This document shows positions 44,883-55,560 of a stretch of DNA of 64,000 bases, in pieces. The translations under genes were made by a program, and so were the position numbers. This DNA is from Coniferiporia sulphurascens (lineage: Eukaryota; Basidiomycota; Agaricomycetes; Hymenochaetales; Hymenochaetaceae). The notes below the pieces were generated by a model. The model saw only the letters and a list, made by a program, of their open reading frames with translations. It had not been told where the DNA came from and made no database searches. Numbering within the stretch: the first letter of the stretch is position 1; each line of letters starts with the position of its first letter. The stretch lies in assembly GCA_002794785.1 (NCBI GenBank), contig NBBA01000007.1:1488001-1552000 (forward strand). The letters run 5' to 3'.

Positions 44883-45770
44883 TTGCTCTCACCAGTTGCC
44901 GGCGGGATAGAGGCTATAATGGAGTCACAACCTGCATTTACTTCTGCTTCTGATGTACTGTCCGGGTCCGATACCGAGAGCATATTACAGAGATTTCTAG
45001 CTCGCATCTCTCATCTACCTTGCGGGGAAGATCAAGGACATCAATCATGTAAGGAATACTTATGGAAGATACTGCGATATCTTCACCGGCTATTACTCTG
45101 TTAGTATACTTCCATATGGAATCGTGGGCTTGAGGGTAGCGATCAAAAGGATCCGTATGGGTATGAAAGGGAGCACAGAGGCCCAAAAGGTGTTTATGAC
45201 TGTACTACCCATCATGATTGATTTCGTATTCAGAGATTAGTAACGGGGCTGCACGTATGGTCGGAATTGGATCATCCGTATATCCTCTCTTTCCATGGAC
45301 CATTCTCTGAAGATGACAACTTCCCTTCTCTGGTCTCAATGTGGATGGAGAATTGAATGGTACTGTCCTTGCGTATCTTGAATTAGACCCAGAATACGGC
45401 ATTCAGCAAATGGTGAGTAGTACTGCGTAAATAACATATTACCTTTACTCACTCCGCATCTGCATTAGGCACTGCGTATTGCGGAAGGGATTGACTATCT
45501 TCACAACAAGGATGTTATACACTGTAACATCAATCCTGTTAGTGTCAATACCGGACTTATCTGAATCTAAATTTGATCCCGTATACCACCATAGTCGAGC
45601 ATTTTAGTTTCTACTTCGGGTGAACCACGTATTTGTGGGTTCGGGTTATCCCGCATGCACGGAACTTCAAAAGCATCCGACATTGTCTTAGAAGAATCAG
45701 AATACAAGCCCCATTCGGTACATGTCATTTGAACTGTTTTGGCCCAACGGATCTGCAGCCCGACATTTTC
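44883..45770 (+). pseudogene. Decayed TKL-type protein kinase
   Basis: Pieces in different frames read in kinase order: LRVAIKRIR (ATP-binding lysine strand), then LDHPYILSFHGPF and MENGTVLAYLELDPEYGIQQ. After an apparent intron comes LRIAEGIDYLHNKDVIHCNI, and finally IRYMSFELFWPNG where RWMAPEL is expected. The catalytic HRD/HGD aspartate is replaced (HCN), no DFG is found, and frameshifts and stops intervene. This pattern is typical of the expanded tyrosine-kinase-like kinases of basidiomycetes and is unrelated to the kinase-tail family. The left arm has no equivalent. Confidence 0.65.
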
Positions 45771-47417
45771 TCGAAGGCCTGCGATATGTGGGAGGGCCTG
45801 GGGACATGATGTCGAAGAGTGACAAGATGCGACAGAATGCATCCGGCATTGCATCCTTTTCAATCTCGGATGACAAGCGTTTCTTAATCTACATAACACC
45901 TTCATAATCGCTTACTTGTCGGAGTATAAAATCATCGTGACATGCCGTGACCAACATATTGTATAAGGTGGACGCTTTTTTCTGGGAGGTTTAGCCTATT
46001 GACACATGCCCAAAAACCAGGACTAGATATTACAGTAAATGCACATGTCTTATAACATACCATATGCGAAGAGGAAATACAGCGATATGAGTACTGTGGA
46101 AGCAAAATACAGAAGTTTGTATAGGGGGTCACACGATAGTATAGTATAAGTGACGTTGCGGCGATGACGTCACCATCATAAAACTCCCCGCATCCGGTAT
46201 ATCCCAGCCTGTGCTTTCATCCACCACGATCCCGCGTAAGTGATACTGTGCCGTGTCGACTAAGCTGGTGTTTTCGATCGAAAAGCAGTAAGCCTTGAGT
46301 CGTTCACTGGGGTGTGTGCCATTGCATTCATCTCCCTTTCTAGATGAGGACGAAGAGCTAAAGTTAATGGCCCGGGGTGGCAGGTCAGTCAGACTCCAGC
46401 GAACAATATGGGAAAAGTAGAAACACTTATCTTTCTTGACTTTGAAGCTGACAGTCGATCGCGTCAGATCTGTAGAACCAGCGGTTAATCAGTCTGAGCG
46501 AACAACAATGAAGAGGGAAAGTGCTTATCTTGTTCAGACGCCTGGGCAGGAGTAAGTGCCTGCAAGTAGCGTCAGTCAGTACCCGCGAAAAGAAGGGGTG
46601 AATGCAATGCAACTCATCTTCTTCACCCTCACGGAGGAGCCGCTACGTGCTCGGATGACGCAGCCGCTCCTCCGCTTGTTCTTGAGCTGGCGGTGAGGAC
46701 GAAAACAGACTTGTCGAGTAGAACGAAAGAGGTGAGTGCGAAACGGAAACTGTTTTTGCGATGGCTTATTTTGAAGTTTTTTCAGGGTTTTGTCGGTCGA
46801 GAGGCGCCTCGTCCGATATGAGGAATCGGCGCCACCGCAACCTGGATATAAGGAACGAACAATGAAAGAAGAAATTGAGAGACGGAAGGGACAGAATGAT
46901 GGATTAAAGAACGACTCAAATCGCAGCGCCATAACAACTTGCAAGGGATACGAGTGCCTTCGTTTCCCCTGCATGTTGGACGGCACCACGACTTGACAGA
47001 GAAGGGGGTTGGGGATTAAAAATGAGTGGCAAGAAGGAAGCATAGAAGCCAGCCCAGACCGAGCCACCGTGCAATGCAAAGAAGGTGCGTGCCTTCACCT
47101 CCCTTGCACGCGAACGACGACCCAGTAGGGTGAGAAAAGGAAAAGAGTGGGAGAGGAAGCGGGGAGTGGAATAGGAATGGGGAAATGGACGATGATGGAA
47201 TGAATGAATGAAAGGGAAGGAAGACGAGGGTATACTGAGGCTCCAGGACGAGAACGGTGACCACGACGACGAGGGACCACTTGCTTTTTGAAGGATCAGC
47301 TCGCCGCAGCCTCGACCGCCCACAGACCCGGAAACCTGAGAAACAAAACAACGGTCAGAGAACTCGCGAAACATCTGTTCTGGTACTTCTCGTCTGCTCT
47401 CGGCACCATCCACGATC
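45771..47417. repeat. 3' flank of right kinase-less gene
   Basis: 45,905-46,140 equals 3,500-3,720 inverted (MITE remnants with a GGGGTCACACGATAG terminus). 46,310-46,580 equals 3,070-3,320 and also 55,561-55,830. 46,580-47,417 is the flank common to all family copies. No gene. Confidence 0.6.
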
Positions 47418-48395
47418 CTACACCTCCGAAAGCGCGTTGACGTCGTCCAGGTCCAGTCCGCAGCCGCAGCCAGCCATTTGATCTTTGCTACTGGTAGTGT
47501 CGCTCGGGCCGCACGAGGTCGCACGAGTCGGCGTCACAGGGCCGGTCGTCGGGGCCAGCGTCGACCTAGACACCGCGAGCGACGGGACAGTCTGGACAAC
47601 GTCCCGCGCTCGTGGTGTCAAACCCTGTAACGCTTCCTCGAGCGCCCGCGTGAAGGCGAACGATACATCGGAGGCGGATGGCGACGTGGGAGACGACAGT
47701 GACGGCCGACAGACGGGGAGCGCGGTCGAGATGCGTGGGAGGTTCGGCCGGGCGCGCTTGGACTTGACCACTGACGTCGCCATGGGATACGTTGCAGCGC
47801 GGCGGGTGGTCGGGCGCACGGCGGGTTGGTGGTCGCAGCGGATGGCGGAGGGGCTTGATTCGGGACGCGTGTCGATCCAAGACGCCGGCGAAACTGACTC
47901 CTGGACGACCGTAGGCACGTACTCCTCGACAGGGACAACGACCCTCTCCACTACCTGCTCCTCCCTCACGTTCAAAGGAGTTGCAACTGTGGCAGGTACG
48001 TCAGCCTTCTTGTTCGTCACGAGTCCCTTACCAAGGCTAGGCCGCTCCTTCCTCCGGGAGCCACCTTCCCGGCCCGTGGCGCGGTCCAAGCAAGCAGAGA
48101 GCACCGCATCGACGAGGCCAATCGCCACGCGGGATACTACCCTGCTTACTCGACTACGCCACGAGCGCGAGTTCGCGGGGCGCGATACGAGCTTGCGGCT
48201 GGGCGTTACGGTGGAGACGCCGTCGATACCCCCCATGACAGGGTGCACCGATGCGTCCCACTCGTCCGGGACAACTGCGGTCGGGTCGAGGTTCCCGCTG
48301 AGCTCGCTACGGTCCTGATTGGGGGAGACAAGATGGGGAGAGACAAGTGCACGAATCCTTGTGGGGACACGGCACTGGAGCATGAAAGAAAGCAT
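47418..48395 (-). CDS. Kinase-less paralogue of the kinase-tail family (325 aa)
   Basis: Mirror copy of 1261-2250, with an intact single-exon frame. The N-terminus MLSFMLQCRVPTRIRALVSP leads through RSELSGNLDPTAVVPDEWDA straight into the tail, with no kinase domain. The same junction is seen in the left copy (SGHLGPTAVV), so the deletion predates the inverted duplication. The tail keeps the helix VSRVAIGLVDAVLSACL and the KSKRARPNLPRIS block, lacks the ECHAGVGFSAFACS insert, and has a short internal deletion relative to the left copy (SPASWIDTRPESSPSA). It could act as a non-catalytic competitor of the long proteins, but nothing in the sequence proves that. Confidence 0.75.
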   Translation of the reverse strand: MLSFMLQCRVPTRIRALVSPHLVSPNQDRSELSGNLDPTAVVPDEWDASVHPVMGGIDGVSTVTPSRKLVSRPANSRSWRSRVSRVVSRVAIGLVDAVLSACLDRATGREGGSRRKERPSLGKGLVTNKKADVPATVATPLNVREEQVVERVVVPVEEYVPTVVQESVSPASWIDTRPESSPSAIRCDHQPAVRPTTRRAATYPMATSVVKSKRARPNLPRISTALPVCRPSLSSPTSPSASDVSFAFTRALEEALQGLTPRARDVVQTVPSLAVSRSTLAPTTGPVTPTRATSCGPSDTTSSKDQMAGCGCGLDLDDVNALSEV

Positions 48396-48949
48396 AGTTA
48401 TATGAGATGGGGGGTTGGTTTAGATTCGTGATTGTTATGGTAGGGAAGGAGAAGTGGTGGGAGGTTTGTGACACTGGATCCGTCTAATATACTAGGGAAA
48501 TCGTGTCTCAGGTAGCGCAACGGTCCATCTACGTCATTTCTTTTTATCTCTTGCAGGGCTGTTAGATTCAGACCAGGATCGACAGGCCAGTGCGAGAGTC
48601 ACGGCCACCGTTCTAAGATTTGGGGTTAGACCGACGGCGACGAAACGGGTCACGCGACAAAGGCTTTGACCGGTATAGCGAGCATATTTTTTAGGAAGTG
48701 TAATGAGGTTGAAAAAATGAATAATCCTTAAAGTCAAGCATAGGCATGCATATCTGTGGCACCAACTCCACCTTCGAAGCCTGTTCAAGTATAATATTAA
48801 TATTAATGTGTCCGATCATGCATCTTGGAGGATCGGCAGATCGACCGTGCCATCAACAACTTTATTTCATATTAAAACGTATTCCCATAAGTGGCAATTA
48901 AAATCACTTTCTTTCAGTGTCGTGCGTCATGCAAGGATTAATATAAAAT
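48396..48949. promoter_or_regulatory. 5' flank of right kinase-less gene; outer end of right arm
   Basis: Inverted copy of 715-1260, including the TATA-like motif and tRNA-like boxes (GGTAGCGCAACGG near 48,512). Similarity to the left arm ends at 48,942, at the site matching the TA next to the left-arm MITE. Confidence 0.5.
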
Positions 48950-49390
48950 ATTACCTGAACCGGCCATGGAATAGCCGCAAGCAGAAACTGCTCCCGCTCG
49001 ATACGATTCAAGGGCCACTGTGACGGCGTAATCGTTGGTGCATGCGATGGACAGGTCATCAGTGAAAATGTATAGGCTTATTCCGGTGAGTAACCAAGAT
49101 ATCAAAACATTTCGCAATTTATTGAGACTATGAGTGGTATGGTTAACTTGCAGGCAACCCGAACCCGAAGTGTCGCCGTAAAGGCTGCTGCCAGTGTGCA
49201 CCCATCCGAGGGGATAGGTGTCGTCGGGCGGGTGTCTTCCGTATAGATCTGGAATATAATGGATGTAATCTATGCAAATGAAGACGGAGTCGACTTTGGC
49301 AACTTCGAATACAAGTCCGAGGCGTTACCTGTGGACAGGGCGGGATGAACTGTGTTCGGGGCAGTCTGTAATGGACTTTAGCCACACTAA
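48950..49390 (-). pseudogene. Possible gene fragment at the arm boundary
   Basis: Two minus-strand segments look exon-like: DSVFICIDYIHYIPDLYGRH with PPDDTYPLGWVHTGSSLYGD, and DDLSIACTNDYAVTVALESY with SACGYSMAGSG, the latter ending at a GT (GTAATA) close to the arm edge. No start, stop or known family is identified. Low-confidence call. Confidence 0.25.
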
Positions 49391-49555
49391 ACCCTGGGCG
49401 TGCATGCTCGACACCACATGTCCAGCACCCCTTGACCTCTAACCACCATCATCTCACCCAGTGCACATCCACTTGCACCGCCCCTAAACTCCCTGGGTTA
49501 ACCACCCACACCAGTCCTCACTCACAGTAGACATCTGTCGAGCTGTTTTACAGCC

Positions 49556-50095
49556 TTGTTCACCATTCCACTCCCCCTTTTCCCCATTCCCCCATGCACC
49601 CTTCTATTCCTTCACCTCCTGGTGCCAAACTTCAAAACCAATACCACATATGAACCTTTCAACCTCATTGACGAAAATCAGCACATACTAGACTGGGCCA
49701 TATGCCAGTACAAACTACAGGTCATCAGCATCATTGAACAACCACATAATTCATGGCACATCCTCCTCTACCAGGAACACCTCAGCTTTTATGGCCCATG
49801 CTTGGACTTAACATCAGTCCTCCTACAATTCAGAGTCAACACCACACCTCATGGCAACCTGCCCCTAGCCTCATGCACACATGCCGCTCCAATTGCTGTC
49901 ACGTCACACCTCTCAGAGTCACAAATATCGGACATTAAACAATTCAAATCCCATCAATCCTCACATCATAAAAAATCAATTAATTTTTCCCACCTTATGC
50001 AATCAATATCAGTCATCATAGAATCCATAAAACCACCACCCCCTCCTGCTAAATTTGTTATTCCAATTCCTATCCCACCTGACAAAATTACTTAA
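49556..50095 (+). CDS. Unidentified ORF, 179 codons
   Basis: An open frame beginning MFTIPLPLFPIPPCTLLFLH, with a hydrophobic start, then ILDWAICQYKLQVISIIEQP, and a proline run (KPPPPPAKF) before the end. It is poor in GC compared with the arm genes. No domain recognised. It ends 27 bp before the LTR at 50122, but the LTR has its own target duplication, so the ORF is not part of that element. It may be transposon-derived or fortuitous. Confidence 0.3.
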   Translation: MFTIPLPLFPIPPCTLLFLHLLVPNFKTNTTYEPFNLIDENQHILDWAICQYKLQVISIIEQPHNSWHILLYQEHLSFYGPCLDLTSVLLQFRVNTTPHGNLPLASCTHAAPIAVTSHLSESQISDIKQFKSHQSSHHKKSINFSHLMQSISVIIESIKPPPPPAKFVIPIPIPPDKIT

Positions 50096-50121
50096 ACACT
50101 TCCGATCCACAAACCTCATAT

Positions 50122-50681
50122 TGTTACAATTTTCCTTTACTTTTCCCTTACTGCACTGACTCGCTTCCTCTTCATCATCATCAGTCAGCGCAACTCCCCC
50201 ATTTCTCTGCCTTACTCATCCTTATTCACCTTGTGCCATAAGACGCCATGATGACGCCTTATTGCACCATCATGACGTGCTTTGCTTACTGATCACCGTA
50301 CTTGTATTACCAAGGCCTTCCTTGCGTTTCCATGACCTTCCATAGGCTGGTAAACATACCTAACCAAGTTGCTACAGTAGCAAACACATAGAGTAGCATA
50401 TAAGCATGTAACTTCAGTAGCACAAGCCCTAAGCTTGTGCTCTTTGTTCATACAAGCCCATTATCTGCTACCACCAGTCTACTGTGTGCCACTTGGCCAT
50501 TAGTCGCTTCGTCGTAACCCGACTCCGCTAAGAAGCATCTCGCGTCCACATCATCGATCAGGAAGCCCCACCAACGATCACCTTCGACTTACGACATCTA
50601 GGAAGCCCCGTTGCCGTAACCATCAGTCCCGACGATCAGGAAGCCCCGACGTCGATCACCGCATAACTGTTGAGCTTAACA
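50122..50681. mobile_element. Solo LTR of an LTR retrotransposon (560 bp)
   Basis: It starts TGTTAC and ends CTTAACA, giving the TG...CA ends and short terminal inverted repeat (TGTTA/TAACA) typical of LTRs. It is bordered by a perfect 5-bp target duplication, CATAT, at 50117-50121 and 50682-50686. Internal features fit a plus-strand LTR: GCACAAGCCC...GCTTGTGCTC around 50,418-50,441 (small inverted repeat), and AGGAAGCCCC repeated three times at 50,570-50,648. No internal gag-pol is present, so the element was lost by LTR-LTR recombination. Confidence 0.85.
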
Positions 50682-50686
50682 CATAT

Positions 50687-51109
50687 CATTCAACAGTTAA
50701 AATCCAGACACTTTATACCTTGTTAACCTCCTCTTGCCCGATACTTCAGATGGTCTCACATCCGCATCTTTTACTTTGTAATGTAGCGGTATATAAATGC
50801 AGAATTTAAAAAAAAAAAAAAAAAACACCACATGTCTGGACAACTTATAAATTAGAAAAATGGAATGAAAACATGATAATGCCTGTCCGAGCATATATGA
50901 TATTGTGCTTTACAAACAGCCAAGGAACCGTCGAACAAGAGAAAAGCGAGTCTGGAAGAAACTCAGGAACAAGTCGGAATCGAAACGCATATGTCATACT
51001 ATTAAAATATGAGAGCAATTGGAAGGGTCACTAGTTATGCTGCGATTCACCCTATGCGCAAAATGTATCAGGGCCACAAATATTTGGAAACAACAACCCA
51101 AACCAGGAT
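50687..51109. other. No gene recognised
   Basis: AT-rich; it contains a poly-A run of about 19 at 50,807-50,825. Downstream side of the membrane protein gene at 51110. Confidence 0.4.
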
Positions 51110-52040
51110 CTACGCAAACTGTATATCGCTTACATTCCGGGACCTGTAGCTTGTGCCTCCATTGACACCCAGTTCGGCAGCCTCATCCAGGTGTACCAAC
51201 AGGCGACAGCCTACTATACAGGGAAAGGTAGTGGATGTTAACACAGATTGAACGATATTAAGCACTGCGTTTGGTGGGAAATCCTGATCCACCCAGTAGA
51301 GCGTGATGTGCGCTACACAGCATATCATTATTCTGAAAAATGATGTTCAATCAGCCGAAACGAAAGAGACGTGAAATATTTACACGGAAAAATAGAAAAC
51401 TTGATCGAGGACGAGGACTTTGATAAGGCTGACCCCCTTAAATCCAGTTGACTCCCGCCAAAGAGAGGCAGCTTTGTAGAGGGCCAAAACAAGCAGGATA
51501 AGCTCATATGCAAGCGGGGCCCCCTGTCATGATGTAAGCAAGAAATCATGTATGTAGCCTTCTGTACGAACCAGTAAAGAGTTTCTAATAAAGGAGGAGC
51601 AAAGTTGGCAACGCCACAAAATACATACCCTTCTGCGCCCCCTACAGATACTTTTCTGCTGTAAGTAAGCCCATAGGCTGAAATTGTAGACTCCTTGCTT
51701 ACTGTCTACTGCTTTAACTATATCGATCCCAATTCCTAACATGAGGACGGATTCTACAGCAAACAATGCTTTAAGGAACACAGCCAATTTACTTTCTGTC
51801 AAATCGATAGATCTGGATACGGAAATCCTGTATAAACTTTAAAGAAAGGTCAAATACCTCCAGACCATAAGGCAAGGACCCTCATCGAGAGAATATCTGT
51901 GATAAAACCATCGAGATAATGTGAGAATAAATGAAAAGAAACTTCTTACAGTCTATCAGAACCATTGTCATCCAGTCTGAGTTCAGAATCGCTATTAGCT
52001 GTGCTTTCATCGGAAAGAACAGGATCAGGTGCTCACCTCC
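51110..52040 (-). CDS. Basidiomycete seven-helix membrane protein (DUF6533-type), partial model
   Basis: Exon-like blocks on the minus strand: about 51950-52040 (NSDWMTMVLIDY), 51858-51896 (ILSMRVLALWSG), 51568-51795 (ESKLAVFLKALFAVESVLML...VFCGVANFAPPLLETLYWF), 51384-51523 (GAPLAYELILLVLALYKAAS...TGFKGVSLIKVLVLDQVFYF) and 51110-51332 (SVIMICCVAHITLYWV...PCIVGCRLLVHLDEAAELG...NGGTSYRS). The order of helices and the ending GCRLLVHLxEAA...NGGTSYRS are characteristic of a large basidiomycete family of integral membrane proteins of unknown function. The frame does not join cleanly inside the third block (near 51,700-51,725), and the N-terminal helices are not found, so the gene may be broken. Confidence 0.6.
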
Positions 52041-53308
52041 TAAACTCTTAGCCCATGCAGAAGAGTTGCTTATATTCTTAGTAACGCGGCTTATGATGAG
52101 GAGAATTTTCCCCTTACATCTAGATGGTCATAATTATGAGACGGGGTACGATACGATTCCGTGGCATACATACAGTTTTACGTATATTCGTGTGATCCAA
52201 AAAATCTAAGCCCGTTTCAGTTTTGCCGCGCGGAGTGGAGTTCAAATTGGAAAGCTCACTCGGCATATACGCCAATGTAGAAACAATTCCGATGTACCGA
52301 TTCTGTGGAAGGTGCGTGCTCGGTCAGCAATCTTTGTCTCATTCAAAAAGCGATAGATGTGGTGGAGACTTACAAGGAAGTAGACTATGCTGGTGACCTT
52401 GCATGGAGAGCTCTTTGTGAACCCAGTTTGTTAGCAGTTGGACCAAGCAGTCTTAAAAACAGTCACCCAAAAGTATTTAAACTGAGTCATTGCAGAAGAC
52501 ATGGTTAGTGATGAGGCAAGCCGATATTGGAATTCTACGTGCTTCTTTATCAAATGTGGTGACTAAAGAAAACAATTAAGAAGCTTTCCGGCGATTGAAT
52601 TTGTTACGGACTCAACTGGTATCATAACAAAGTATGGTAGCGATTGCAATTTGGATACATTCTGCCCGTATATTGGTGAAAAGCAAGAACGGAATCTCAC
52701 TAGGATCAATAGGCTCCACGTCAGACCGAGTTGAAAGCATTATGGGTAGCATCGCGGTCCGCTGTGCACGTAATGGCCGAGTTATGATTAGACAAGTTCA
52801 AATGGGTGGTGGTAGTATTCGTCGGAGAGGATTAGAAACAGAGTCGAGCTTTATAGGAAAAAGAGGCCAAGAGAACTTCACTCCTTCGCACCGTGGTAGA
52901 ATGTCCATAAGGCCCTATCATTGAAATTAAATTAAGGCCCATGATATAGGACTCATAGTCGGAACGAGAGACAAAACTCGGACGTCGGGCTCCAATTCAT
53001 CTCCAATCAAAATGGCAATTTGAAGTACGGTATATACATCCTTCAGCATATGTTGCCGACTGGTTCAATACGTCTTCACTACTTCCAACTGGAATCAACC
53101 ATTGCGCACGTTACTACGGCTCACGCGACATGATCAATCCAAAACTTGCAGGAAAGATCTAGGGATACTAATCACCTAGTACAGACTGGTTTAATCATAC
53201 TTTGATGTTCTGCTGATGAGTAGCTTATCACCTCAGTTCCCGAACAGAGGCTGAGGCGCTAACGCCTGTTCAAAAACGTCACTTTATTAGGGCCCATCTA
53301 GGTGATAT
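52041..53308. other. No gene recognised
   Basis: AT-rich, with short ORFs only (for example ETYKEVDYAGDLAWRALCEP at about 52,355-52,415), none matching a known family. It may include decayed N-terminal exons of the membrane protein gene. Confidence 0.4.
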
Positions 53309-53313
53309 AATAA

Positions 53314-53779
53314 GAAGGCCAGCTGCACTGGCAGGGCCCAATACCTTTTTTTAGTGTACTAGTGCTGATATACCTTGAGGACTGATCCAATGTGGCGAAT
53401 AATATTAGGCGGTATATTAGGCTGATCAACCAGAGCACAGGCGACAAACCCCGAAAGAGGAATACTTGGTCAGTAAAACATAGACATAGCTACACGGCGC
53501 GGGAAATGACACAGTCAGTCTGGTGGATTGAGGCATGTCGTAGGGATGGAAAATGTTGAACGCTCTTTGTGAAAGAGAGATATTTGAAATCTTCTGTCTC
53601 GACCACATGCATCATTTCGATGGCGCCAACGGCGTTTCCCGTGCCAAAATGTCCACCAATAAGGATACTTAGAAAAATGCTGCTGTTCGGCATAACCCAA
53701 AAAAGATACCGCGGGCCCCGGAAATTCTGCGCTGTTCCTGAATTATTGGCCTAGCCAACCCTCTACCTGAAGGTGCGGG
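53314..53779. mobile_element. Second copy of TTATT-flanked element (466 bp)
   Basis: In reverse orientation it aligns with 10255-10581 at both ends (CCCGCACCTTCAGGTAGAGG against CCCGATATAGG...TTTAGGTAGACGG; CCCTGCCAGTGCAGCTGGCC against GCTCTGCCAGCGCAGCCGGCC). It is about 140 bp longer internally. It is flanked on the plus strand by AATAA at 53309-53313 and 53780-53784, the same 5-bp sequence (TTATT) seen around the first copy. No coding capacity. Confidence 0.68.
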
Positions 53780-53784
53780 AATAA

Positions 53785-55560
53785 TACTGCTAGAAATTGC
53801 AGCAACCGTGTAGTTACTACCAGATTAAGAGCATCCTCCAGTGTTCTCGGTAGCGCCGGTCTATATCCCCTTGTCCTCCATCTGATTTTTGTTGAGAAAG
53901 ACAACCGATTACGACCGGTGATAGGGACGTTTTGTTTGCCGTGACATCTCTTCCTGGAAATCGGTAAACCTTGCAGTGGTTTGCTCATTGGTTGCCATGT
54001 CATCAGTGCACTTGTGAAAGGTGCATCTGTATCGAAAAGGCGTGAACTATTGGCATGGAATCGGATTGACTCGTTTTCATTTAAAAAAATTGCATTCAGG
54101 CGTGCGTTTCTATCAGCTATGGAAGATAGGCACCATACCTTAGGCTGCCCACTAACCCCAGTTTGTGCACTTCGTAGGCCTCAGTGTCAGCCGCCGATGA
54201 CAAGTAGGATAGCGAGCGGCACACTAGGATGGCAAAACACTTCAATCGTACAGCGATCTCTGCCGTACATCAGAACAAAGCTCTAGACTCGGGCCTTGAC
54301 TCGGCGCAGGCTGGGGAGTGCAGTTTGACAGGCACGTGACCATTCTCGATTGCCTTGGCAAAGTGCAGGCCATTCAAAGGTACTTCCATCACCGCAAAAC
54401 AATGCGACATAGCCTCAACACGTACAAAGGGAAGTGAGGAAAAAACAAGGTTGAGGTGAGAGGAATTGGGTCGTCGGCAGACGCCTGCACACCCCGGTCT
54501 CACCTGAATCGAGGCGACGCACACACAGAAGATCACTGCGCGAAGAACTGTCCGGTTCACGCGCATTTGTATTATTTTCAGTTTATCCACCGATGGAAAA
54601 AAGGCATTTAGCACCAGTACACAAGAAATAGCACGGGTCGCTCACCTTGCTCTCGTTCCTATTGCTCACTATTGCTCATCATCAAACATCATCCATGTCT
54701 TTCACCACTCCCCCCACCCTTCCACAGTATATTTGACGCAAGCGTACAAGGCGAGTGCAATTGCACGGCCACACCATAATCGTTGGCAACGGGCATCAAT
54801 TCCGGTATGGTGTATAGCGTGCGCCTTCGCCCAGATTTTCAAGTCTGGTAGTGTACGGGCGTATCTATAGATAATCTATCAGAAGGATCGAGTTGGCCGG
54901 GCTTAGCTTGGTTGAACAAATGTGTACGTGCACAATATTGGGGAAACGAGCGGGGGAGCTCATACCACACTTCAGGCAACTCCATCCGGGGGTCTATTAG
55001 ACTATTCTGTCCCATGCCAGGAGTTACGTCTAATACATTATAGTATTTCTGAGGTCTCTACGCTCCCATCGAGAGATCGGCAATACTTGTACAGTCATAC
55101 GATGTGCAGTGGTATACCACTGTCCCTGTGTGTGATACCCTTGTTATGAGCAGTGGGTGAGAGCTGGCTCTCAGACTCTGACTTCGGCGCATGACCCGCT
55201 AGTCCTGGGGGAAAGCGGACGATGAGCGGCCTGAGAAGCGCCTCAATCATGATGGAAGAGAGAGAGAGTAAGAGGAGAGAGACAGGAAGCACATGGGAAA
55301 AGGGGCAGAGACTGGGCAACAACCGAGAGGCTCATACGGCAACTCCCGGACAACCGACGCAGACACCCGGCTTTTAGCCGATATTACAATATTGGCTGTA
55401 ATGTCGTTGGCCGCGCAGGGCCATGTCCCGGTCCTCCATCCATCGCCGCCCAGACTAACCCGCCTTTTGTAATTGACCACCATGACCTCGCCGGCAATAA
55501 GATGTCGACTGGGCCGGTGCTCATCTCTCGAAGAGCTGCAAGTCTTGAGTCGTAACGGGG
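53785..55560. other. No gene recognised
   Basis: Short ORFs only. A minus-strand segment at about 54,500-54,570 (MRVNRTVLRAVIFCVCVASI) resembles a signal peptide but is not followed by a credible protein. No repeats shared with the rest of the window were found. Confidence 0.4.

Larger units (their letters stand above)
34521..48942. repeat. Right arm of large inverted segmental duplication
   Basis: Inverted counterpart of 715-13,600. It carries, in mirrored order, the broken unknown gene, the reductase (plus), the kinase (minus) and the kinase-less gene (minus). Right-specific material is the small-gene pair at 35,991-37,112, the kinase-tail fragment at 37,970-38,297 and the decayed TKL kinase at 44,883-45,770. 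Homology ends at 48,942, where the left arm meets the MITE at 714. Confidence 0.88.

Noticed and set aside
49556..50095. The 179-codon ORF as the internal region of the adjacent LTR element
   Set aside because: The LTR has its own perfect CATAT duplication on both sides, so it is a solo LTR inserted beside the ORF.
54270..54614. Small secreted protein candidate (MRVNRTVLRAVIFCVCVASI start)
   Set aside because: Only the signal-like start is suggestive. The following sequence has no plausible splice pattern or cysteine framework.
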